A DNA stretch of 8,109 nucleotides, from NCBI RefSeq assembly GCF_002432125.1, contig NZ_DJFS01000015.1, forward strand, positions 1-8,109, written 5' to 3'. The stretch is from Brevundimonas sp. UBA5866 (lineage in GTDB: Bacteria; Pseudomonadota; Alphaproteobacteria; Caulobacterales; Caulobacteraceae). Of this stretch, positions 1 to 5,835 are shown in pieces. Within the stretch, counting starts at the first letter, position 1, and each line of letters begins with the position of its first letter. The notes below the pieces were generated by a model. It searched no databases. It saw only the letters and a list, made by a program, of their open reading frames with translations, and was not told the DNA's origin. The position numbers were made by a program, and so were the translations under genes.

Positions 1-1027
1 GGCGCTGGCCGATCTGGCCGATGCCCGCACGCAGTTGGGCGGTGACAAGCTGTCGCAAAAGCTGAGCGCGGCCCTGCGGGCGGTCGAACACGCCCGCACG
101 CGGGCAGGGCAGGCGGGCATCGATGGCGACCACCCCGTCAGCAAGAGCCTGTCCGATGCCGTTGAAGCCATTGACCGGACGATGGTGGAGGCGATGGAGG
201 CGATTGCGGCTGTGGATGCCGCCGCCGATGCGTTCGATTTCGAGCCGGGGGCCTTGGACAAGACCGAAGAGCGTCTGTTCGCCCTGCGCGCCACGGCCCG
301 CAAGCTGCACACCACGGTCGATGCCCTTCCGTCGCTGCGGATCAGGCTGCGCGAGCAACTGCGCCTGATCGAGAACAGCGAAGAAGCCCTGACCAATGCC
401 CGCCGCGAGGCTGCCCTGGCCGCGCAGGCCTATGATGCGGCGGCCAAGGTCCTGTCCGATGCCCGCGCCGATGCGGCGGAGCGTCTGAAGGTGGCGGTCC
501 TGTCCGAGCTTGGCCCGCTGAAACTGGAACGCGCCCAGTTCCGCGTGGCGCTGGAACCGATCGAGGGGCGTCGCGGGCCCGAAGGCGTGGAGAATGTCCG
601 CTTCCAGGTGGCCACCAACGTAGGCACCGATTTCGGCCCGCTGGACAGCGTGGCCTCCGGCGGGGAGCTGGCACGTTTCGCCTTGGCCATGAAGGCGGCG
701 CTGGCCAGTCGTGACGACATCATCCAGCCGGTCATGATCTTCGATGAGGTGGACCAGGGCGTCGGTGGCGCGGTGGCCGAGGCGGTCGGTGGCCGTCTGA
801 AACGTCTGGCCAATGGGGCGCAGGTTTTGGTCGTGACCCACAGCCCGCAGGTCGCGGCGTGCGGCCATACACATTGGAAGATCCGCAAGTCAGACAGGGA
901 TGGCATGACCACCTCTACGGTCGAGGCGCTCAGCGATGATGACCGTCTGGAAGAAATCGCCCGCATGCTGTCGGGTGCACAGGTGACGGACGAGGCCCGT
1001 GGCGCCGCCCGCCGCTTGATCGGTTGA
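1..1027 (+). CDS. recN: DNA repair protein RecN, C-terminal part (5' end outside window)
   Basis: RecN is an SMC-like ATPase that acts at DNA double-strand breaks during recombinational repair in the cytoplasm. The reading frame is open from base 2, so the start lies upstream. About 341 residues remain of a protein usually near 550, which removes the N-terminal Walker A half. What is left begins with an Ala/Glu/Arg-rich, probably coiled-coil stretch (bases 2-520). The C-terminal ATPase lobe follows: the ABC signature SGGELARFALAMKAAL (from base 656), Walker B MIFDEVDQGVGG (from 734, with catalytic Asp-Glu at 743-748) and the switch histidine in VVTHSPQVA (codon 839-841). The stop is TGA at 1025-1027. 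The motif set and the DEVDQGVGG form are diagnostic of RecN rather than SMC or RecF. In many proteobacteria ligA follows recN; here a DUF1489 gene follows after 74 bases. I see no terminator between the two genes. Confidence 0.96.
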   Translation, partial: ALADLADARTQLGGDKLSQKLSAALRAVEHARTRAGQAGIDGDHPVSKSLSDAVEAIDRTMVEAMEAIAAVDAAADAFDFEPGALDKTEERLFALRATARKLHTTVDALPSLRIRLREQLRLIENSEEALTNARREAALAAQAYDAAAKVLSDARADAAERLKVAVLSELGPLKLERAQFRVALEPIEGRRGPEGVENVRFQVATNVGTDFGPLDSVASGGELARFALAMKAALASRDDIIQPVMIFDEVDQGVGGAVAEAVGGRLKRLANGAQVLVVTHSPQVAACGHTHWKIRKSDRDGMTTSTVEALSDDDRLEEIARMLSGAQVTDEARGAARRLIG

Positions 1028-1065
1028 TGTAAGGATAAAGAGCGTTCGGTGGACCTTGGTTTGCC

Positions 1066-1092
1066 TTTACGCGGCCCCAGTCAGGTCCTATC
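1066..1092 (+). promoter_or_regulatory. Possible housekeeping promoter for the DUF1489 gene
   Basis: TTTACGC at 1066-1072 matches the Caulobacter -35 consensus TTGACGS at six of seven positions. Twelve bases later, GTCCTATC at 1085-1092 matches GCTANAWC at only five of eight. A start from this site would fall about 2-4 bases before the ATG at 1102. That would give a nearly leaderless mRNA and would fit the absence of a Shine-Dalgarno sequence there. The -10 match is weak, so this is an inference. Confidence 0.25.
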
Positions 1093-1101
1093 TGCCGCAC
1101 T

Positions 1102-1500
1102 ATGCCACTTCACATGATCAAATTGGCCGTCGGCGTTCCTGATGTCGAATGGTTGGAAAAGCGCGCCGCCAAAGGTGGCCCGATGATCGTGCACACCCGC
1201 ATGAGCCCCAAGCGCGCGCCCGAGATGGAAGACGGCGGCTCTTTGTATTGGGTGGTTAAAGGCTCCATTCTCGCGCGCCAGCCGATCATGGACATCAGCA
1301 CCATCGGCGAGGGAAAGGCCAGCCGATGCGAGATCACGCTGGAACCCAAGGTGATCCGCGTGTCGCCGACGGTACGCCGTGCCTTTCAGGGGTGGCGCTA
1401 TCTTGAGCCTAAGGATGCGCCGGTTGATCTGGATGTGATCGACACAGGCGAAACACCGCCTGAACTGGCCGCCATGTTAAGGGAATTGGGAGCCTGGTAG
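1102..1500 (+). CDS. DUF1489 family protein, function unknown
   Basis: This encodes 132 residues, about full length for the DUF1489 (PF07370) family, which is common in alphaproteobacteria and has no assigned function that I know of. Family-like landmarks are the N-terminal MPLHMIKLAVGV, the central TRMSPKRAPEM followed by DGGSLYWVVKG, the ARQPIMDI segment, and FQGWRYLEPKDAP near the C-terminus. It has no signal peptide or membrane segment, so it is probably a soluble cytoplasmic protein. I chose the ATG at 1102 because family members begin with MPLHxIKL; a later ATG at 1117 would cut this conserved start. No Shine-Dalgarno sequence precedes it (cctatctgccgcact). The gene follows recN by 74 bases and is followed by an inverted repeat at its stop codon and a terminator at 1542. 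Family assignment is confident; the role is not inferable. Confidence 0.9.
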   Translation: MPLHMIKLAVGVPDVEWLEKRAAKGGPMIVHTRMSPKRAPEMEDGGSLYWVVKGSILARQPIMDISTIGEGKASRCEITLEPKVIRVSPTVRRAFQGWRYLEPKDAPVDLDVIDTGETPPELAAMLRELGAW

Positions 1501-1514
1501 CCACAACTGTGGCT
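1499..1514. repeat. Perfect inverted repeat straddling the DUF1489 stop codon
   Basis: AGCCACA (1499-1505), a two-base centre AC, and TGTGGCT (1508-1514) form a perfect 7+7 dyad that begins inside the TAG stop. The centre is too short for a stable RNA hairpin, so if it has a role, a DNA-binding dimer site is more plausible than a terminator stem. It lies 85 bases upstream of the MATE transporter start, a usual place for an operator. A chance dyad cannot be excluded. Confidence 0.4.
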
Positions 1515-1541
1515 TGCATGTACAGCTCGCTTCCCCAGTAC

Positions 1542-1572
1542 GGACGGCACCATTGCCGTCCTTCTTTTATTT
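1542..1572 (+). terminator. Rho-independent terminator after DUF1489 gene
   Basis: The stem GGACGGC (1542-1548) pairs perfectly with GCCGTCC (1555-1561) around the six-base loop ACCATT. It is followed at once by the T-rich run TTCTTTTATTT (1562-1572). This is the standard intrinsic-terminator form, 41 bases past the DUF1489 stop. It ends only 26 bases before the TTG start of the MATE gene, so that gene needs its own promoter or the hairpin must act as an attenuator. Confidence 0.8.
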
Positions 1573-1598
1573 GACCCCTGTCCTTCCGGAACACCGCC

Positions 1599-2954
1599 TT
1601 GTTCAGTCCCGCCCACAAGCAAACCCTGAAAGACCTCATGGTCCTCGCCTGGCCTGTGGTGCTGGCTCGTGTGGGGATCATGACGATGGGTCTGACCGAC
1701 GCCATCGTTGTGGGGCACCATTCCTCGACGGAACTGGCCTATCACTCGCTTGCATGGGCCCCGACGTCTATCGTCCTGACCACGGCTGTGGGCCTGATGA
1801 TGGGCGTGCAGGTGATGACCGCCCGCATGCGGGGCGAGGGACGTCATGACGAGGTCGGCGCCGTCCTGCGTCGCGGTCTGGTCTATTCGCTGCAACTGGG
1901 TCTGGTGGCTTTGGTGCTGCTGGCGCTGGCCGGTCCCTTGCTGTTGCCGCATCTCGGTTTCGAGGACGGCCTGGGCGAGGGGGCGTCGCTGCCGCTGGTC
2001 GTCTTTGCGCTGTCGATGCCGTTTTACCTGATCTCGGTCGCTGCGCAGTTCTTCCTTGAAGGTCTGGGCAAGCCCAAGCCGGGCATGTGGGCGATGTGGA
2101 TCGCCAATATCGTCAATATCGCCCTGAATATCGTGCTGGTGCCGGACATGCTGGGCCTGGGTGTGCACGGTGCAGCGGCATCGGCATGGGCCACCTTTGG
2201 GGCGCGTGCGGCGCTGGTGGTCTTTCTGGTGGTTTATATTCTGCGCATGCCGGAAGCCAAGTCGTGGGGCCTGTTTCAAAAGCCCAAACGCGACCGCGTG
2301 ACCGAGCGTGAGCAGGTCAAGGTCGGCCTGGGCGCAGGGGCATCCAACTTCATCGAAGTGGGGGCTTTTGCCGCCATGACGATTGCCGCCGGTATGATCG
2401 GTGCAAACGAAACGGCAGGCTGGGCCATCGTCATCAACACCTCGGCTATCGTCTTCATGCTGCCGATGGGTCTGTCGTCGGCGACGGCTGTTCTGGTCGG
2501 CAAGGCCTATGGGGCGGGCGACCACGAGGGCGTGAAGCGGGCCGGATGGATCGGCATGGGCGTTGTGGCGGCGCTGGCCACTGTCGTGGGCCTGTTTATC
2601 TGGCCGACGGCCCATCTGATTACAGGGGCCTATACGAATGACATGGCTGTGCTGGCGATTGCCGCTCCGGCTCTGGCACTGGCGACCTTCTTCTTTGTGG
2701 CCGACGCCATTCAGGTTGTGGCCGCCCATGCCAACCGTTCGGCTGGCGATGTGCTGATGCCGACGGTCATGCACTTTGTATCCTATGGCGTGGTGATGAT
2801 TCCGCTGGGCTTCTTCCTGGCCCCGACGATGGGCGTGAACGGTCTGGTCACAGCGGTTATTGTCGCCAGCCTCATCTCGGGTGTGCTGCTGGGTGTGCGT
2901 TTCCACATCATTTCCAAGCGCGCTGCCCTTACTTCACACCAAGCGACAGGGTGA
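1599..2954 (+). CDS. MATE family efflux transporter (DinF/NorM-like)
   Basis: This 451-residue protein is of normal length for MATE (MatE, PF01554) transporters. These are inner-membrane antiporters that export cationic drugs and toxic metabolites using a H+ or Na+ gradient. About twelve hydrophobic helices form two similar halves, roughly residues 15-200 and 235-440. The first half carries the typical LAWPVVLARVGIMTMGLTDAIVVGHHSS start. The second opens with GLGAGASNFIEVGAFAAM and has the glycine-rich VLVGKAYGAGDHEG loop. The TTG at 1599 is the preferred start: an in-frame stop sits at 1572, and this start gives the short basic cytosolic leader (HKQTLKDL) usual before helix 1. The only purine-rich site upstream is a weak CGGAA about nine bases away. 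ATG at 1638 (residue 14) is the alternative and would begin inside the leader. Substrate cannot be told from sequence. The gene is isolated by a terminator upstream and a metG promoter at its stop. Confidence 0.93.
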   Translation: MFSPAHKQTLKDLMVLAWPVVLARVGIMTMGLTDAIVVGHHSSTELAYHSLAWAPTSIVLTTAVGLMMGVQVMTARMRGEGRHDEVGAVLRRGLVYSLQLGLVALVLLALAGPLLLPHLGFEDGLGEGASLPLVVFALSMPFYLISVAAQFFLEGLGKPKPGMWAMWIANIVNIALNIVLVPDMLGLGVHGAAASAWATFGARAALVVFLVVYILRMPEAKSWGLFQKPKRDRVTEREQVKVGLGAGASNFIEVGAFAAMTIAAGMIGANETAGWAIVINTSAIVFMLPMGLSSATAVLVGKAYGAGDHEGVKRAGWIGMGVVAALATVVGLFIWPTAHLITGAYTNDMAVLAIAAPALALATFFFVADAIQVVAAHANRSAGDVLMPTVMHFVSYGVVMIPLGFFLAPTMGVNGLVTAVIVASLISGVLLGVRFHIISKRAALTSHQATG

Positions 2955-2979
2955 CGTGACGCGAAAGCGTCTCTATATC
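2951..2979 (+). promoter_or_regulatory. Probable housekeeping promoter of metG
   Basis: GTGACG (2951-2956), five of six matches to TTGACG, is followed after 17 bases by TATATC (2974-2979). Read as the Caulobacter -10 element, TCTATATC (2972-2979) matches GCTANAWC at seven of eight positions. Transcription would begin near 2986, leaving a leader of about 24 bases before the metG ATG at 3010. The -35 element overlaps the TGA stop of the MATE gene (2952-2954), so the two genes are packed tightly but probably transcribed separately. Confidence 0.5.
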
Positions 2980-3009
2980 CCAAGCCTTACTCTAGTTTAG
3001 TGGACGAAC

Positions 3010-4716
3010 ATGGCCCGTATCCTCATCACCTCGGCGCTGCCCTACATCAATGGCATCAAGCACCTTGGGAATCTGGCCGGGTCGATGTTGCCCGCCGATG
3101 TCTGGGCGCGTTTCAAGCGCGCACAGGGCGATGATGTCCTGTTCATCTGCGCCACCGACGAACACGGCACCCCGGCAGAACTGGCCGCCGCCGCCGCCGG
3201 TCAGGACGTGCAGACCTATTGCGACGAACAACACCTGATCCAGAAAAAGGCCGGTGAGGCTTTCGGTCTGAGCTTTGACTGGTTCGGTCGTTCGTCCAGC
3301 CCCCAGAACCGTGCCCTGACCCAGCATTTCTGCGCCGCCCTGGAAAAGAACGGCCTGATCGAAGAGCGCGTCGATCGCATGATCTATTCGATCGACGATG
3401 GCCGCTTCCTGCCGGACCGCTATGTCGAGGGCACCTGTCCGCACTGCGCCTATGAAAAGGCGCGTGGTGACCAGTGTGACAACTGTGGCCGCCTGCTGGA
3501 CCCGACCGACCTGATCAATCCGTATTCGTCGGTTTCGGGTAGCCGCAATCTCGAGGTGCGCGACACCCGCCACCTGTACCTGCTGCAAACCAAGGTCGAG
3601 CCGCAGATCCGCGATTGGGTCAACAGCAAGACCGACTGGCAGCCGCTGGCCAAGTCCATTGCCAACAAACACCTCGATGAAGGTCTGATCGACCGTGGCA
3701 TCACCCGCGACCTGTCGTGGGGCGTTCCGGTGGTCGGCCCCGATGGCGGCCCGCGTCCGGGTATGGAAGGCAAGGTCTTCTATGTCTGGTTCGATGCGCC
3801 CATCGAATACATCGCCGCGACGCAGGAATGGGCCGAGGCCAACGGCAGGACGTGGAAGGACTGGTGGCGTCTGGACGAAGGCGCCGAGGACGTCCGCTAT
3901 GTCCAGTTCATGGGCAAGGACAATGTCGCCTTCCACACCGTCAGCTTCCCCGCCACCATTCTGGGATCGGGCGAGCCGTGGAAGACGGTGGACCAGCTTA
4001 AAGCCTTCAACTGGCTGAACTGGTACGGCGGTAAATTCTCCACCTCGATGAAGCGCGGCGTCTTTATGGATCAGGCGCTGGAACTGCTGCCTGCGGACTA
4101 CTGGCGCTGGCGTCTGACGGCCTATGGGCCGGAGCATGCCGACTCGGCCTTTACGTGGGAAGATTTCCAGGCCGCGATCAACAAGGACCTGGCCGACGTG
4201 CTGGGCAATTTCGTGAACCGTATCGTCAAGTTCACGGAGTCCAAATTCGACGGCGTCGTGCCGGAAGGCGGCGTGGCCGGTGAAACCGAAGCCAAGCTGG
4301 AAGCCGATCTGCGTGCTGCCATTGCCGAGGCGACCGAGCATTTCGAGGCGATGGAGTTCCGCAAGGCTGCGGCCGCCGTCCGTTCGGCTTGGGTGCTGGG
4401 CAACGAGTATCTCCAGTTCGCCGCCCCGTGGACCGCACTGAAAACCGACCGCGATCAAGCGGCGGTCGGCGTGCGCACGGGCCTGAACCTTGTGGCTCTG
4501 TTTGCCCGTCTGGCGGCTCCGATCCTGACGGCTTCTGCCCCGAAGATCGCGGCCTCGGTGTCGTCAACGGATCTGAGCTGGCCGACGGCGGACGAGGACT
4601 TCCTCAACGCCCTGCCGGTCGGTCAAAAGGTTGAGGCCCAAGGCGTTCTGTTCAACAAGATCGACGATGCCATGATCGCGGAGTGGTCCGAACGCTTCGG
4701 CGGTGCCGAAGCCTGA
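3010..4716 (+). CDS. metG: Methionyl-tRNA synthetase (archaeal/eukaryotic-like type)
   Basis: This 568-residue class I aminoacyl-tRNA synthetase charges tRNA-Met with methionine, including the initiator, in the cytoplasm. The Rossmann fold opens with ITSALPYINGIKHLGN; the HIGH-equivalent is HLGN at residues 18-21. FICATDEHGTPAE follows. The zinc knuckle uses four cysteines, CPHC (143-146) and CDNC (156-159). FYVWFDAPIEYIAA is the substrate-binding segment, and the KMSKS-equivalent is KFSTS at 342-346. The helical anticodon domain follows (about 365 onward, with DVLGNFVNRIVKF). HLGN, KFSxS and the DSAFTW/LGNFVNR segment are closer to the archaeal and eukaryotic form than to E. coli MetG (HLGH, KMSKS). 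The C-terminal tRNA-binding extension of E. coli MetG (677 residues) is absent. The start is clear from homology; the ribosome site (GGAC, six bases upstream) is weak. The 2OG oxygenase gene follows 23 bases after the stop and is probably co-transcribed. Confidence 0.97.
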   Translation: MARILITSALPYINGIKHLGNLAGSMLPADVWARFKRAQGDDVLFICATDEHGTPAELAAAAAGQDVQTYCDEQHLIQKKAGEAFGLSFDWFGRSSSPQNRALTQHFCAALEKNGLIEERVDRMIYSIDDGRFLPDRYVEGTCPHCAYEKARGDQCDNCGRLLDPTDLINPYSSVSGSRNLEVRDTRHLYLLQTKVEPQIRDWVNSKTDWQPLAKSIANKHLDEGLIDRGITRDLSWGVPVVGPDGGPRPGMEGKVFYVWFDAPIEYIAATQEWAEANGRTWKDWWRLDEGAEDVRYVQFMGKDNVAFHTVSFPATILGSGEPWKTVDQLKAFNWLNWYGGKFSTSMKRGVFMDQALELLPADYWRWRLTAYGPEHADSAFTWEDFQAAINKDLADVLGNFVNRIVKFTESKFDGVVPEGGVAGETEAKLEADLRAAIAEATEHFEAMEFRKAAAAVRSAWVLGNEYLQFAAPWTALKTDRDQAAVGVRTGLNLVALFARLAAPILTASAPKIAASVSSTDLSWPTADEDFLNALPVGQKVEAQGVLFNKIDDAMIAEWSERFGGAEA

Positions 4717-4726
4717 CATCATTGTC

Positions 4727-4731
4727 GGAGG
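4727..4731 (+). promoter_or_regulatory. Ribosome binding site that fixes the oxygenase start
   Basis: GGAGG at 4727-4731, within a longer purine run, lies eight bases before the ATG at 4740. It favours that ATG over an in-frame GTG at 4683 that lies inside metG and has no comparable site. Confidence 0.75.
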
Positions 4732-4739
4732 GGGTAGGG

Positions 4740-5450
4740 ATGCTGGAACTTAACCCGGTTGATGCCGAACGCGCCGAGAGCATCAAGGCGCGTTTGCAGC
4801 GCACAGGTCGGGCCCAGATCGAGAACGTCCTTACCTCCGCTTCGGCGGAACGCTTGCTGGAGCGCGCCACGGCTGCCCAATACAATGTGGTCACCCGCAA
4901 GAGCGACGGCCATATCGATATGCCATCGGCGTGGCTTGATATGCTCAATCCCGCCCAGAAACAGGGATTGGCGCAGGCGGTACAGAATGCGGCCACCAAC
5001 CAGTTCCAATATCTGTACGACAACTACCCTTTCTATGATGCCGCGTCCGAGGGACAGGCGGATGCTTTCTGGCAGGGTGTGTCGGACTTTCTGAACGGCG
5101 AGACTTTTCTCGGCATGGCCCGCGCGGTCACCGGGGAGGAGAGGATCGCGCTGGCGGATGCGCAGCTGACCCGTTTCCGTCGCGGCCATTTCCTGACCGA
5201 GCACAGTGACGAGGCGGCGGGCAAGAACCGCTATTACGCCTATGTTCTGAACCTGACTCCAGCCTGGCGGATCGACTGGGGCGGCCTGCTGGCGTTCCAC
5301 GGACAGGATGGAAATGTGGATGAGGCTTTTACCCCGCGTTTCAACACCTTGAACCTTCTCAGGGTGCCGCAACCCCATTCGGTCACGCAGGTGGCCCTTT
5401 CTGCTGGCGGCCACCGGATTTCCATCACCGGCTGGCTGCGCGGCAGGTAG
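4740..5450 (+). CDS. 2-oxoglutarate/Fe(II)-dependent oxygenase, prolyl-hydroxylase type
   Basis: This 236-residue soluble protein has the 2OG-FeII_Oxy (P4H-like) double-stranded beta-helix at its C-terminus. Enzymes of this kind hydroxylate a substrate, often a protein proline, using O2 and 2-oxoglutarate, which becomes succinate. The iron ligands are visible: the HxD motif H155-S-D157 and the distal H213 in PQPHSVTQV. R226, thirteen residues further in GGHRISITGWLRGR, is the expected 2-oxoglutarate anchor. RYYAYVLNLTPAW and DWGGLLAFH are typical core strands. The N-terminal 100 residues resemble the helical lead-in of Tpa1/Ofd1-like or SM-20-like proteins. No signal peptide is seen. ATG 4740 is chosen for its strong ribosome site; an in-frame GTG at 4683 would add 19 residues overlapping metG. 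It follows metG by 23 bases and ends before a terminator, so it is probably the second gene of a metG operon. The substrate is unknown; a translation-related protein is an inference from linkage only. Confidence 0.88.
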   Translation: MLELNPVDAERAESIKARLQRTGRAQIENVLTSASAERLLERATAAQYNVVTRKSDGHIDMPSAWLDMLNPAQKQGLAQAVQNAATNQFQYLYDNYPFYDAASEGQADAFWQGVSDFLNGETFLGMARAVTGEERIALADAQLTRFRRGHFLTEHSDEAAGKNRYYAYVLNLTPAWRIDWGGLLAFHGQDGNVDEAFTPRFNTLNLLRVPQPHSVTQVALSAGGHRISITGWLRGR

Positions 5451-5455
5451 ACAGG

Positions 5456-5489
5456 AAAAAGCCCCCGCAGATCGCTCTGCGGGGGCTTT
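5456..5489. terminator. Bidirectional rho-independent terminator
   Basis: A perfect ten-base stem, GCCCCCGCAG (5461-5470) with CTGCGGGGGC (5477-5486), closes the loop ATCGCT. It is flanked by AAAAA (5456-5460) on the left and TTTG on the right; three A-T pairs can extend the stem. Read on the plus strand it ends the metG-oxygenase transcript six bases past the stop. Read on the minus strand it is followed by TTTTT and ends the terC-rhodanese transcript 14 bases past its stop. The T run is better on the minus side. Confidence 0.92.
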
Positions 5490-5502
5490 GTATTCGCGGG
5501 TA

Positions 5503-5835
5503 TTACTGGCCCTGGATGACAGGGTATCCGGCATGATGCCAGGCCATGATGCCGCCTTCCAGGTTCACGACGGGCTGGCCGTCCCTGGCTGTGGGGCCAA
5601 CGTATTCGCAGACGCGACCGCTGCGTCCACCGGACTTGCACTGGACGATGATGGTCTTGTCCTTGGGCAGGTCCAGCTCATCCCACGCCTGCGGCATCTG
5701 GCTGAGCGGGGCGAGGGTGGTGCCTTCGATACGGGCGGCGTCGTATTCGTCCTGCTCGCGCACGTCGATCATGACGGCCTTGCCGGAGGCCAGCAGTTCG
5801 CGGGCCTCCTCTACGGTGATGGCGTTTACGCTCAT
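5503..5835 (-). CDS. Single-domain rhodanese-like protein
   Basis: This 110-residue rhodanese domain (PF00581) is about the size of E. coli GlpE. Such proteins carry sulfur as a persulfide on one cysteine and pass it to thiol or cyanide acceptors. Visible elements are the N-terminal ITVEEARELL, the conserved VMIDVREQDEYDAARIEG segment (residues 21-38), the active-site loop CKSGGRSGR with catalytic Cys66, and the C-terminal VVNLEGGIMAWHHAGYPV. The active cysteine is present, so the protein is probably an active sulfurtransferase and not a phosphatase-like or inactive variant. No signal peptide is seen. The ATG shares its bases with the TGA stop of the upstream terC gene (ATGA, 5832-5835), and GGAG lies eight bases before it, so translation is probably coupled to terC. 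The physiological sulfur acceptor is unknown. Confidence 0.93.
   Translation of the reverse strand: MSVNAITVEEARELLASGKAVMIDVREQDEYDAARIEGTTLAPLSQMPQAWDELDLPKDKTIIVQCKSGGRSGRVCEYVGPTARDGQPVVNLEGGIMAWHHAGYPVIQGQ

Noticed and set aside
1398..2906. Minus-strand open frame of 502 codons opposite the MATE gene
   Set aside because: Its product is rich in His, Gln and Arg with no fold-like pattern, as expected for the antisense of a GC-rich membrane-protein gene. The plus-strand MATE protein explains the region.
3183..3200. GCC trinucleotide run in metG
   Set aside because: It encodes an alanine stretch (LAAAAAG) found in this protein family and is not evidence of a microsatellite with a role.
2992..4458. 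Minus-strand open frame of 488 codons opposite metG
   Set aside because: It is a shadow of metG caused by GC-rich third positions. No recognisable motifs are present, while the plus strand encodes every MetRS signature.
4719..5534. Minus-strand open frame of 271 codons opposite the 2OG oxygenase
   Set aside because: It would run through the bidirectional terminator and has no family-like motif; the oxygenase on the plus strand is complete.
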